This document shows, piece by piece, positions 8,586 through 16,463 of a stretch of 64,000 nt of DNA; positions within the stretch are counted from its first letter, which is position 1; every line of letters begins with the position of its first letter. The translations under genes were made by a program, and so were the position numbers. This DNA comes from JAJVID01 sp035714085 (GTDB lineage Bacteria; Acidobacteriota; Blastocatellia; RBC074), in assembly GCA_035714085.1 (NCBI GenBank), contig DASTMP010000072.1, positions 1 to 64,000 on the forward strand. The letters are read 5' to 3'. The notes beneath the pieces were generated by a model. It was not told the DNA's origin. It made no database searches and saw only the letters and a list, made by a program, of their open reading frames with translations.

Positions 8586-10067
8586 CTATCGGTATTTCAA
8601 AAGCGTAAACTGAAAAGTCGCGCCGGGACCGTCATTCGGCGCTGCCCATAGCCGCCCGCCGTGATCCTCCACGATGGAGCGGCTGATCGCCAACCCCATT
8701 CCCATTCCCTGCGGCTTGGTCGAGTAGAAGGCGTCGAAGAGCTTTTCGAGATTCTGCCCGTCAAGCCCGACGCCGGAGTCTTGCACGGCGATGAGAGCTT
8801 TGTCCGATTCATGTCGACGAGAACGGATGTGCAGCTCTCGCGGCCTGCTGGACGCCGACGCCATCGCTTCGACGCCGTTCATCACGAGATTGAGAATGAC
8901 CTGCTGCAACTGCACCCGATCTCCCAGTACGGGCGGCAGATCGGCGGCCAAATCCAGGCGCAGCGTCACACCTTTTCTCGCCGCTTCATTCCGCGTCAGC
9001 ATAACGACCTCTCGAATGGTTTGGTTGATGTCCAGCCGCGCTTTCTCAGTATCGGTTTTCCGCAAGAGCGCGCGAATCCGGGTGATGACCTCGCCCGCCC
9101 GATTCCCATCGCGGATGATGCGTCGGGCGGCCTCGCGAGCCTCGTCGAGGTTCGGCGCGACGCCGTCCAACCATCGCATGCAGGCGCTGCCGTTATTCAC
9201 GATGGCCGAGAGCGGCTGGTTGACTTCGTGGGCGATGGAGGCCGCCAATTCCCCCATAGTCGTTACCCGCGTGACGTGAGCCAACTCCGCCTGCGACTTG
9301 CTCAACGCTTCTTCCGCCCGCTTCAGGTCCTCGACATCGGCGCTCGTCCCATACCATTTAACGATCTTTCCCGTCTCGTCGCGCAGTGGCACGACGCGGA
9401 TCAGCAGCCACCGATATTCTCCGTCGGCGCGCCGCAAGCGCGCTTCGGTCTCCAGCGGTTTCCCCTCAGCCAGGGCCGCTCTCCATTCGTCCATGAACCT
9501 TGCAAGATCTTCCGGATGAACCGCGACCTTCCCGCCCCAGTCCAGTCCCTCCTTCAAAGAGAGACCCGTATATTCCAGCCACCGTTGATTGAGGAACTCC
9601 GCGGAGCCGTCCGGCAGCGCGCTCCATACCAGTCCGGGGATTGTGTCTATCACGAGTCGAAGTTGGTCTTTTAAAGCCTGGATTTCCTTGAATGATTTTT
9701 GCGCTTTGGACATCAGGCGGGTGATGACTAAAGCGGTCGTCAAGAAAGCGGCCGGCGCCACAACGTCCAGCGGTTCGCTCATCGACAAATGGAAAAGCGG
9801 CGCGGTAAAGAAACTGTCCAGGCATACATAGGCGACGACGGAGACAAAGGCCGCCGGAATGAAATCACTGGTGAGGGATACCAGCACGATGACAATCAGA
9901 TAAAGAAGGGCGACCGTAGTGGGATTGACCTGTAGTCGAAAGCAGACGTAGGTCAATAACGCCTGAACAACGGCGCCGAATAAACATTGCGCTGCGGAAC
10001 GCCAGAACCTGTAGGCTCGGTTATGATTCGCCTGCGCAAAAAAGCTCATTTGATCGCGCTTGAACAT
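8586..10067 (-). CDS. Membrane sensor histidine kinase with DUF4118 and PAS domains (FixL-like)
   Basis: This 493-residue kinase has a DUF4118-type four-helix membrane region at about 25-115, a PAS domain at about 135-255, a HisKA domain with the phospho-acceptor in IAHEVNQPLSAI near residue 280, and a HATPase domain (N box NLVMNGVEAM, G boxes DSGVGL and GMGMGLAISRSI). The ligand of the PAS domain cannot be deduced; I see no clear haem-binding signature. It sits between the GDT1-like exporter gene (2-bp gap) and the FixJ-type regulator gene (8-bp gap), so the three form one operon. An internal start at Met 7 is possible. Confidence 0.94.
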   Translation of the reverse strand: MFKRDQMSFFAQANHNRAYRFWRSAAQCLFGAVVQALLTYVCFRLQVNPTTVALLYLIVIVLVSLTSDFIPAAFVSVVAYVCLDSFFTAPLFHLSMSEPLDVVAPAAFLTTALVITRLMSKAQKSFKEIQALKDQLRLVIDTIPGLVWSALPDGSAEFLNQRWLEYTGLSLKEGLDWGGKVAVHPEDLARFMDEWRAALAEGKPLETEARLRRADGEYRWLLIRVVPLRDETGKIVKWYGTSADVEDLKRAEEALSKSQAELAHVTRVTTMGELAASIAHEVNQPLSAIVNNGSACMRWLDGVAPNLDEAREAARRIIRDGNRAGEVITRIRALLRKTDTEKARLDINQTIREVVMLTRNEAARKGVTLRLDLAADLPPVLGDRVQLQQVILNLVMNGVEAMASASSRPRELHIRSRRHESDKALIAVQDSGVGLDGQNLEKLFDAFYSTKPQGMGMGLAISRSIVEDHGGRLWAAPNDGPGATFQFTLLKYR

Positions 10068-10069
10068 CG

Positions 10070-10342
10070 CTAAAACTTGCCGATCAGTATCAGGACGCCG
10101 ATGATGATGAATGCCACGGCGGCGGCGCGCTTAATCCAGATCAGCGGCAAATATTCTCCGAGCAGGCCTCCGACCGCGATCCCTATGGCCGATACGCAAG
10201 CCAGGGCGATAGACGCGCCGATGAAAACAGCTAATGGTCTTCGGGTCTGCGCCGCCAGAGTCATAGCCGCCAGTTGGGTTTTGTCTCCTAACTCAGCCAA
10301 AAAGATCACGCCGAATGTCGTCAATATCACACGCCAATCCAC
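10070..10342 (-). CDS. Half-length GDT1/TMEM165 (UPF0016) family cation exporter
   Basis: This 90-residue protein carries one copy of the UPF0016 motif ELGDKTQ and about three membrane helices. Members of the family export Mn2+ or Ca2+. Most bacterial versions are about 190 residues with two copies of the motif; a single-copy protein would need to dimerise or to pair with a second small protein, which is not adjacent here. The start is taken as GTG at 10342, with GGGAG placed 8 bases before it. An upstream ATG at 10399 adds 19 residues unlike the family. The gene leads the operon with the histidine kinase and FixJ-type regulator, which suggests a link between that sensor and cation or envelope stress. 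Confidence 0.85.
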   Translation of the reverse strand: MDWRVILTTFGVIFLAELGDKTQLAAMTLAAQTRRPLAVFIGASIALACVSAIGIAVGGLLGEYLPLIWIKRAAAVAFIIIGVLILIGKF

Positions 10343-10420
10343 TAGCTTTCTCCCGCATTGAAGGCGGCATAAATGCCATGCCAGCGGCGCGCCGGCCACT
10401 CAACCGGCATGCCACATGAC
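10343..10420 (-). promoter_or_regulatory. Structured 5' leader of the GDT1-like gene
   Basis: On the minus strand the leader can form consecutive hairpins: GCCGG...CCGGC, GGCATTTATGCC, and CCGC...GCGG directly before the GGGAG ribosome-binding site. Mn2+ exporters of this family are often controlled by the yybP-ykoY riboswitch. I cannot match its core by eye, so this is only a candidate structured leader. Confidence 0.3.
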
Positions 10421-10496
10421 AGCAAATCGCATGAAATCGGGAACCGTGTCAACGCGCCCAACGCTGCTTTTTCTTCGACCGAAGCTCCTTGGCCCA

Positions 10497-10539
10497 CTAT
10501 ACCAAAGTGCAATAGATTTTTTGTCTGAGACGCTGCTAT
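10497..10539 (+). promoter_or_regulatory. Putative activator-dependent promoter, copy 2 of the 43-bp box
   Basis: This plus-strand copy of the box (see 7864-7906) ends 26 bp before the TonB start codon at 10566. It carries the same 19-mer CTATACCAAAGTGCAATAG and the same terminal CGCTGCTAT, with five mismatches confined to the middle. It lies in the divergent region between the GDT1/kinase/regulator operon and the TonB gene, so a bound regulator could affect both. Confidence 0.6.
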
Positions 10540-10565
10540 GGTTCCGCGCCGGAGGTGTGGCTGGA

Positions 10566-12101
10566 ATGAAAATCTGTCCAAATTGTCAACAACAATTCCC
10601 TGACGGTTTTCAGTATTGCCCTAACGATACTGGGCATTTGATTACCGACGAAGAATTTGTGCGGCGCGCGACGCTTACTGGGCAGACCGAAACGGTTCGC
10701 AACATTCCGTCAAACCCGACCAGCCCGATTGCTCAGACTTCGAATTTCGGCTTCTCAATTCCTGAACAGCCGAGTTTGATCTCAAGACTCTTTGCGGGTT
10801 TGAGAAGCATCGGTGATAGTTTCAAGAAATCGCCTGCCGCGCCTGGAGGCGCGGCAGGCGATTTCCAGTTCCTGTTGAGAGAAGAATCTCTCGTCGGCCG
10901 CGTCTCGCGTGAACTGCAGGGCGCATGGAATGAGTTCAGGCGTAATCCGCGGGTCTTCGTCTCCGAATTTGCGCGCGGCGAAGGAAGCAATCGCTTCCGC
11001 CGCAACGCGTTGTTGGCCGGATCTGAGCTGGCCTTGACCGGCTTCTTCACCCTTTATTTCTTTTCGCAGGCGCTCGGCGGGCTGGGCAAGGCGAATCCCA
11101 TGCTCATCAATCTGCTTTACGCCGGGTTCGGGATCTTTCTCCTGATATGCTTCCTGACGCGAATCTTTCTGCTCTATCGATTGATCTATAGAGCCAGTGG
11201 CGCATTTGCGGCGCCGAAAGTCGCGCTGGAGTTCATTAACTGGACGCCGCTTGTTGCGCTGCTACTGCTCTCGATTCTTCTCAACAACTACGGTTTCTAC
11301 TGCCGCATCTTCCCCGGCCGCTGTATAGCGCCGATGGAGAAGCTCAATGTTATAACGATGCTCCCTCCAACCGTCGAAGACGCGACGAAATTAGTCAAGG
11401 CTGAAAAGAAGCCGGTCAAGGAAAAGACCCTCGGCGGAAGCAAACCGAAGCCGCAGAAAGCATCCGGGGGCGGCGGCGGCGGACGCCAGCAGCCCACGCC
11501 TCCGAGCAAGGGCGTACCGCCTCAAATGGCTTTAACACCGCAAATCGTCCTGCCTAACCCTGAACCGCCGAAGATCAAAAACCCTACTCTGCCCGTCGCT
11601 ATGACGACCTATGGCGATCCGTCACTACGAATGCCGAAAGGCCCGATCGGCGATCCGACCGGCGTGCCGGCTCCGCCATCGAGCGGTCCCGGAACCGGCG
11701 GCGGCATCGGACGCAGTAGCGGCTCTGGCGTTGGCGCGGGCGTTGGCGGTGGCGCAGGCCCCGGACGCGGCGGCAACATCGGTGGCGGCGACATGGGCTT
11801 GGGTGGCGGCGGCAGTGTAGAACCGATGTCTGCCTCACTCAGGCCGACAATCCTCTACCGCGAGAAGGCCAAGTACACCGAAGAAGCTCGTCAGAATAAA
11901 ATTCAAGGAGTTGTCACGCTGCAAGTCGTCTTCCACATCAACGGATCAATCACCGATATCAAAGTCATTCGCGGCCTGCCTGACGGTCTGACTGAAAAAG
12001 CCATCGAGGCCGCAAAGAAGATTCGCTTCAACCCGGCTGTCAAGAACGGCGCGCCTGTCAGCGTGCGCGGAACGCTCGAATTCACGTTTAACCTGTACTG
12101 A
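10566..12101 (+). CDS. TonB-family protein with N-terminal zinc ribbon and three membrane helices
   Basis: This 511-residue inner-membrane protein ends in a TonB C-terminal domain (about 430-511; YxEKAKYTEEA at its start, then FNPAVKNGAPV) that should contact TonB-dependent receptors. It differs from classical TonB in starting with a cytoplasmic zinc ribbon (CPNCQQQF...YCPND), followed by a linker, membrane helices at about 154-172, 178-205 and 223-245, and a long Pro- then Gly-rich periplasmic spacer (about 250-420). The start is ATG 10566 because GGAGGT lies 9 bases upstream. The only TonB gene in the window, it may energise the receptors at 13386-16463 and 21028-23283. A 40-bp perfect hairpin lies inside the coding sequence at 10826-10865. 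Confidence 0.88.
   Translation: MKICPNCQQQFPDGFQYCPNDTGHLITDEEFVRRATLTGQTETVRNIPSNPTSPIAQTSNFGFSIPEQPSLISRLFAGLRSIGDSFKKSPAAPGGAAGDFQFLLREESLVGRVSRELQGAWNEFRRNPRVFVSEFARGEGSNRFRRNALLAGSELALTGFFTLYFFSQALGGLGKANPMLINLLYAGFGIFLLICFLTRIFLLYRLIYRASGAFAAPKVALEFINWTPLVALLLLSILLNNYGFYCRIFPGRCIAPMEKLNVITMLPPTVEDATKLVKAEKKPVKEKTLGGSKPKPQKASGGGGGGRQQPTPPSKGVPPQMALTPQIVLPNPEPPKIKNPTLPVAMTTYGDPSLRMPKGPIGDPTGVPAPPSSGPGTGGGIGRSSGSGVGAGVGGGAGPGRGGNIGGGDMGLGGGGSVEPMSASLRPTILYREKAKYTEEARQNKIQGVVTLQVVFHINGSITDIKVIRGLPDGLTEKAIEAAKKIRFNPAVKNGAPVSVRGTLEFTFNLY
10826..10865. repeat. Perfect 18-bp inverted repeat inside the TonB-family gene
   Basis: The arms 10826-10843 and 10848-10865 (GAAATCGCCTGCCGCGCC and its exact complement) are separated by the four bases TGGA. 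The hairpin is in frame and encodes a short Pro/Ala/Gly segment in the linker before the first membrane helix, which suggests an in-frame insertion of a palindromic element. Confidence 0.85.
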
Positions 12102-12262
12102 ACAAACCGGAGTTCGGCTAATTAGCGCTCAGTCAGATCATCCGTAAAATAGACGCCGCCATAGGCGTAGCGTATAGCGTTCGGGTGTATAATTGCGCGT
12201 CTCCCCTTCTCAATGAATTAATGCTCTCAGCTCAAGCTAAATCAGGAAAGGGGCTATTTTTC

Positions 12263-13306
12263 ATGCGCCATCGAAAGCAGGTCCGTGTAATTATCGCTAT
12301 CGCGATAGGGTGCGCGTATCTTGCGCTCACCTTCGGCCTAGCGACAGCGCAGAACCCGCCACAACCTACACCCAACAGGCCGGTCAATAAGCAAAGGCGC
12401 GACCAGCAGAAAACTTCTCCGCAGCGTCAGGAAGCGCAAGAGGAACGGCAGTCGCAGGATACTCTCGGCGTATCAATCAAGATACCGACCGAGATGGTCC
12501 AGCTCGACGTGAAGGTGACAGATCATGACAACCGCCCGATATCCGGCTTGACTAAAAGCGATTTTGTAGTTTACGAGGACAAGGTTTGTCAGAACATCGA
12601 GTCGGTCAGCAGCGATGAGGCGCCTGTGAGCATAGGACTGGCGATAGACACCTCCGGCAGTATGACACCAAAACTCTATACGGTATCGAATGCGGCGAGC
12701 GGCCTGATCAGGCAGATGCGGCCCGACGACGAGGCGTTCCTCGCCCAATTCAAGACCGACGCCGAGCTTGTTAAAGAGTTCACCTCCGACCGGCGCGAAC
12801 TGGAAGACGCCCTCAAACAAATATACGCCAGCGGTGGGACGGCGCTGCTCGATGCGATTATCGCCGTCGCCGACCACGCGCACGAGAAGGGCAAGCGGCG
12901 GCGCAAGGCGCTCGTCGTGATAACTGACGGGCTGGAGAAGAACAGTTCGGTGAAGGAGAAAAAGGTTATGGAGGTGATCAAGGAAGACGAGGTCCAGCTT
13001 TACCTGGTCGGCTTTGTAGACGAGGGAGAGTCGGGCGGTCTGTTCGGCAGGTCGCCGGCCAAGAGGGCGAAAGACCTCCTGAGCCGATTGGCTGAAGATT
13101 CCGGCGGGCGCGCCTTCTTCCCCAGCGACGTGCGCGAAACGCCAGCCATCGCCGCGCAGATCGCCAAAGACCTGCGCGCGCAATACGTGATCAGCTATTA
13201 CCCTAACAATGACAGGCGCGACGGGTCCTATCATTCGGTGCATGTGGTGGTCAACAATCGCAAGCTGATCGCGCGAACGCGGCAGGGCTACTACGCGCAC
13301 AATTAG
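12263..13306 (+). CDS. Secreted VWFA-domain protein of acidobacterial type
   Basis: This 347-residue protein has a signal peptide (RVIIAIAIGCAYLALTFGLATAQ), a Pro/Gln/Arg-rich linker to about residue 70, and a von Willebrand factor A domain with the metal-ion-dependent adhesion motif DTSGSM near residue 129. It continues with the typical end of this family (AQYVISYYP, then a short beta domain). Such proteins are numerous in Acidobacteria and are thought to act in extracellular protein contacts; no specific role is known. I chose ATG 12263 because AGGAAAGG precedes it and the signal peptide begins there; an ATG at 12185 would add a non-signal extension. It follows the TonB gene by about 160 bp on the same strand. 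Confidence 0.88.
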   Translation: MRHRKQVRVIIAIAIGCAYLALTFGLATAQNPPQPTPNRPVNKQRRDQQKTSPQRQEAQEERQSQDTLGVSIKIPTEMVQLDVKVTDHDNRPISGLTKSDFVVYEDKVCQNIESVSSDEAPVSIGLAIDTSGSMTPKLYTVSNAASGLIRQMRPDDEAFLAQFKTDAELVKEFTSDRRELEDALKQIYASGGTALLDAIIAVADHAHEKGKRRRKALVVITDGLEKNSSVKEKKVMEVIKEDEVQLYLVGFVDEGESGGLFGRSPAKRAKDLLSRLAEDSGGRAFFPSDVRETPAIAAQIAKDLRAQYVISYYPNNDRRDGSYHSVHVVVNNRKLIARTRQGYYAHN

Positions 13307-13385
13307 ATCGGTTTTCAAATGCGTATACGTATCAGTACCGCGAGCGATAGCGAGCGCGTTTCACCTTAAGCCCCGCAGCCGGAAA

Positions 13386-16300
13386 TCAGAACGTCAATTT
13401 AAGCCCGAATTGAAGCTGTCGCGACGACGTTTTCGTTGTGGTGATCAGCCCCGCGCTACCGACCGCGCCTGTGCCTGAAAACACTGTGCGCTGGCTCGGA
13501 ATCGAGAAGTTAGGGTGATTGAGCGAATTGAACACTTCGGTACGGAATTGCAGGTTGAAACCTTCGCGCAGCCGGAACGTTTTGTTCGCCGCAAAGTCCA
13601 ACGCAACCAGTCCCGGCCCGATCAGCGTGTTCCGCCCCAGGTTGCCATAATACCCGGGCGCCGGCAGCGCGAACGCAGCCGGGTCGAAATATTTATTCGG
13701 CGCCCCAAGGATCGGATTGTCGCTGCGGCCTGCCACAAGGTCGGGGCGCTGTGGCGAAGTCCCCGCCTGAAAGCGCGCCCGCGCCTGATCGAAGCCTACC
13801 ACGACGGAGAATGGATTGCCCGACGCCAGCGTGGAAATCGCGTTGAACTGCCATCCGGCGGTCAGCCATTCCGGGCCGCCGAAGCGGGGTAATTCCGTCG
13901 TCAGGTAACTGACGAAGTAATGGCGAAGGTCGTAATTGGATAGGCCGCGTTCCGCTTGGCGACTGTCAGGGTCTTGCGGCAGGTCGTTGTCACCGCCCTG
14001 CGTGGTGACAATCGAACCGTCGTCGATCGCCTTCGACCAGGTGTAGCTGGTGTGTAACGAAAGGTATTTGTTGCGGCGGTACTCGAAGGTCGTCTGCAGG
14101 CCATTGTAGGAAGATTGCCCGTCCGTCGTTTTATGACGGATGCCGCTGAAATTGGGATTCCTGACGACTGAATTCGCCGGAAAGAATTTGCGACCGTCCG
14201 CCTGGATGGTCGGGATCGCTTGATTCTGGTCTATCAAACGAACTTCATGCAGCCCGCGCTGACGGACAAAAGCAATGGTCAACGTTCCGCCCCTCACAAC
14301 TTCGCGTTGAACGCTGAGGTTCGTGTGCATCGAATAAGGACTCGCCGGGTCGTAAACCAGCGTGTCCTGTCTCCCCAACACAAAGTTCGGACTCGAAGTC
14401 ACAGCCGACGCGTCCGGGAATACCGGATTGCGAACGCTGCCCAGCGTGTAAAACGGAGGAGTGCGATTCGCTGCGTTCGCATAAAAGTCCGTCCACAACG
14501 GGTCGAAAAAAACTCCGAAGCTGGCGCGCACGCTGGTCTTGCCGGAGCCGTTCGGGTCCCAGGCTAATCCGAGGCGCGGGGCGAAGTTCAGATTTGAAGG
14601 ATTCTTGTAAAGCTGGCCGATAGTCGTCGTTTTGTCGGTCAGCGGATTGCGAACGTTCGCTTCCAGGCCATCGACTTCGCGCGGGACGCTGGTGCGCTCA
14701 TAACGCAGCCCGGCGTTCACCGTCAGACGGCGCGAGAGCCGGAAGTCGTCCTGAACGTAGGCCGCCGTCATCGATTGCCGCCAGCGTCGCACGGCCTCGG
14801 AGCCGGGCAGCGCAAGTTCGACTGAAGCCGGCGTTGCGCGCAGAAAATTGGCCAACGAATTGAATTGGTAAAAGCCGTAGGGCGATTGCGGACGGCTGGT
14901 CGGCAGATAAATCTCCCGATGGTCAAAACCGATTTTGAGCGAATGGCGCCCGACGACCCATGAGAGGTCGTCGCCGAGTTGAAACAGATTTAACTCGTTA
15001 AAGTTCGGCCCGAAGCGACTCGGCCCCATTGAAAACAATCCAGTGACGCTGATCTGCCCCAGCGGCTGGCCGGGAAAGAAGGAAAGCGCCGGGTCTATGT
15101 CGCGCAGGGCTTCAGGCATCGTTCGACTGGTGGAGCGGTTATAGCTGAAACGCGCGTTATTTAGCAGTCGATCGTTGAAGATTCGCGTCAGTTGCGCCGT
15201 CGCATACTGATTGCGCGAAGCCGTGCCGGAAGTAAACAGTTGCAGGTTGTCAGGGATTTGAACCCTGGCGTCGTCGAACGTGTAGCGCCCGAAGATCGAG
15301 GTCCTCTCAGAAAAACGATGGTCTACGCGGGCGGCGCCAAAGTCCTCATCATCCAGATTTGAAGCCGAGGACATGTATTGCGCGGTCCCGTCGCCGAAGT
15401 CGCGCCCGTTCGGCAAGGGAACCAGATTCAAATACCCCGGAACCGCCGGGTTTACCGTGATTTTCGCCTGCCCCGGAATGTCGCCGTTGCGGGCGGCGGC
15501 GTTGGGCACGACGGCTTGATTGGTTACACCCAGCCGTTGCCGAAGCCCTTCGTAACTTGCCAGGAAAAACGTCTTGTTCTTCACGATCGGCCCACTTAGA
15601 ACTCCTCCGAACTGGTTGCGGACGAAATGCGGGATCTTTTGATCGGCCGGGTCGAAGAAGTTTTTCGCGTCGAAGGCGCTGTTTCGCGCAAACTCGAACG
15701 TCGAACCATGCCATTGATTATCTCCGGAGCGTGTGACGGCGCTGATCACGCCGCCCGCGCTGCGCCCATATTCGGAGCTGTAGCCGTTGGTCAACACGCG
15801 GAACTCCTGCAAAGTGTCCACGCCGAGCAACACGCCCGACACACTGCCCGGCGTGTTGTTGTTGCCGTCGTTGATGTCCGTCTGGTCCAACACGAAGCTG
15901 ATCTGGTCGGGACGCCTGCCACCGACTGAAAGCTGGACGCCGCCGCCCGCCGAATCCGACGTGCGGCGCGAAGGAGCCACTCCCGGCTTGAGCAACGCCA
16001 ACTGGACGATGTCGCGTCCGTTAAGCGGCAGTTCGCGGATGGAATCTTTGTCCATCACGCTGGAAAGCGCCGAGCTTTGTGTTTCCACCTGACTGACGCC
16101 CGACGTGACCACTGTCTCTGAACTGACCGGCCCCACTCGCAGGTTGAAATCCAGCCGCGCCTTCTGCCCTACGGTAAGTTCGACGCCTTCGCGGATTTCA
16201 GTCCGGAAACCGGTTTGAGAAACCGTCACGGCATAAACGCCCAGCGAAAGCTGTGTGAATGTGTACAGGCCGGCGCTGTTGGTATGAGTTTCACGCGTCA

Positions 16301-16463
16301 AGCCGGTCAAAGGCTGCCTGACCGTGATTCGAGCGCCGACCAGAATGGCCCCGGCGGAATCGATCACAGTCCCGGATAGTTCCGCAGTGTTTTGCTGCGC
16401 CTTTACGGCGCCGCAAAACAAAATCAGACAGGCTATGGAGAATGTTTGTTTAATGTTTGTCAT
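13386..16463 (-). CDS. TonB-dependent receptor, Oar type, with carboxypeptidase-regulatory-like domain
   Basis: This 1025-residue outer-membrane protein has a signal peptide (cleavage after about residue 22, VKAQQ), a carboxypeptidase-regulatory-like beta-sandwich at about 25-110, a plug domain at about 120-235 (ELPLNGRDIVQLALLKPGV is typical) and a long beta-barrel ending in LKLTF, with the terminal Phe expected for barrel assembly. The substrate is unknown. It overlaps the end of the CPCC-propeller gene by 14 bp and has AGGAG six bases before its ATG, so the two are transcribed and probably translated together. It is the last gene of a minus-strand cluster that includes the HMA-barrel, TlpA-like and Cys-rich genes. 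Confidence 0.93.
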   Translation of the reverse strand: MTNIKQTFSIACLILFCGAVKAQQNTAELSGTVIDSAGAILVGARITVRQPLTGLTRETHTNSAGLYTFTQLSLGVYAVTVSQTGFRTEIREGVELTVGQKARLDFNLRVGPVSSETVVTSGVSQVETQSSALSSVMDKDSIRELPLNGRDIVQLALLKPGVAPSRRTSDSAGGGVQLSVGGRRPDQISFVLDQTDINDGNNNTPGSVSGVLLGVDTLQEFRVLTNGYSSEYGRSAGGVISAVTRSGDNQWHGSTFEFARNSAFDAKNFFDPADQKIPHFVRNQFGGVLSGPIVKNKTFFLASYEGLRQRLGVTNQAVVPNAAARNGDIPGQAKITVNPAVPGYLNLVPLPNGRDFGDGTAQYMSSASNLDDEDFGAARVDHRFSERTSIFGRYTFDDARVQIPDNLQLFTSGTASRNQYATAQLTRIFNDRLLNNARFSYNRSTSRTMPEALRDIDPALSFFPGQPLGQISVTGLFSMGPSRFGPNFNELNLFQLGDDLSWVVGRHSLKIGFDHREIYLPTSRPQSPYGFYQFNSLANFLRATPASVELALPGSEAVRRWRQSMTAAYVQDDFRLSRRLTVNAGLRYERTSVPREVDGLEANVRNPLTDKTTTIGQLYKNPSNLNFAPRLGLAWDPNGSGKTSVRASFGVFFDPLWTDFYANAANRTPPFYTLGSVRNPVFPDASAVTSSPNFVLGRQDTLVYDPASPYSMHTNLSVQREVVRGGTLTIAFVRQRGLHEVRLIDQNQAIPTIQADGRKFFPANSVVRNPNFSGIRHKTTDGQSSYNGLQTTFEYRRNKYLSLHTSYTWSKAIDDGSIVTTQGGDNDLPQDPDSRQAERGLSNYDLRHYFVSYLTTELPRFGGPEWLTAGWQFNAISTLASGNPFSVVVGFDQARARFQAGTSPQRPDLVAGRSDNPILGAPNKYFDPAAFALPAPGYYGNLGRNTLIGPGLVALDFAANKTFRLREGFNLQFRTEVFNSLNHPNFSIPSQRTVFSGTGAVGSAGLITTTKTSSRQLQFGLKLTF

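Noticed and set aside
12188..12193. TATAAT upstream of the VWFA gene
   Set aside because: No -35 element at suitable distance; a chance match is likely.
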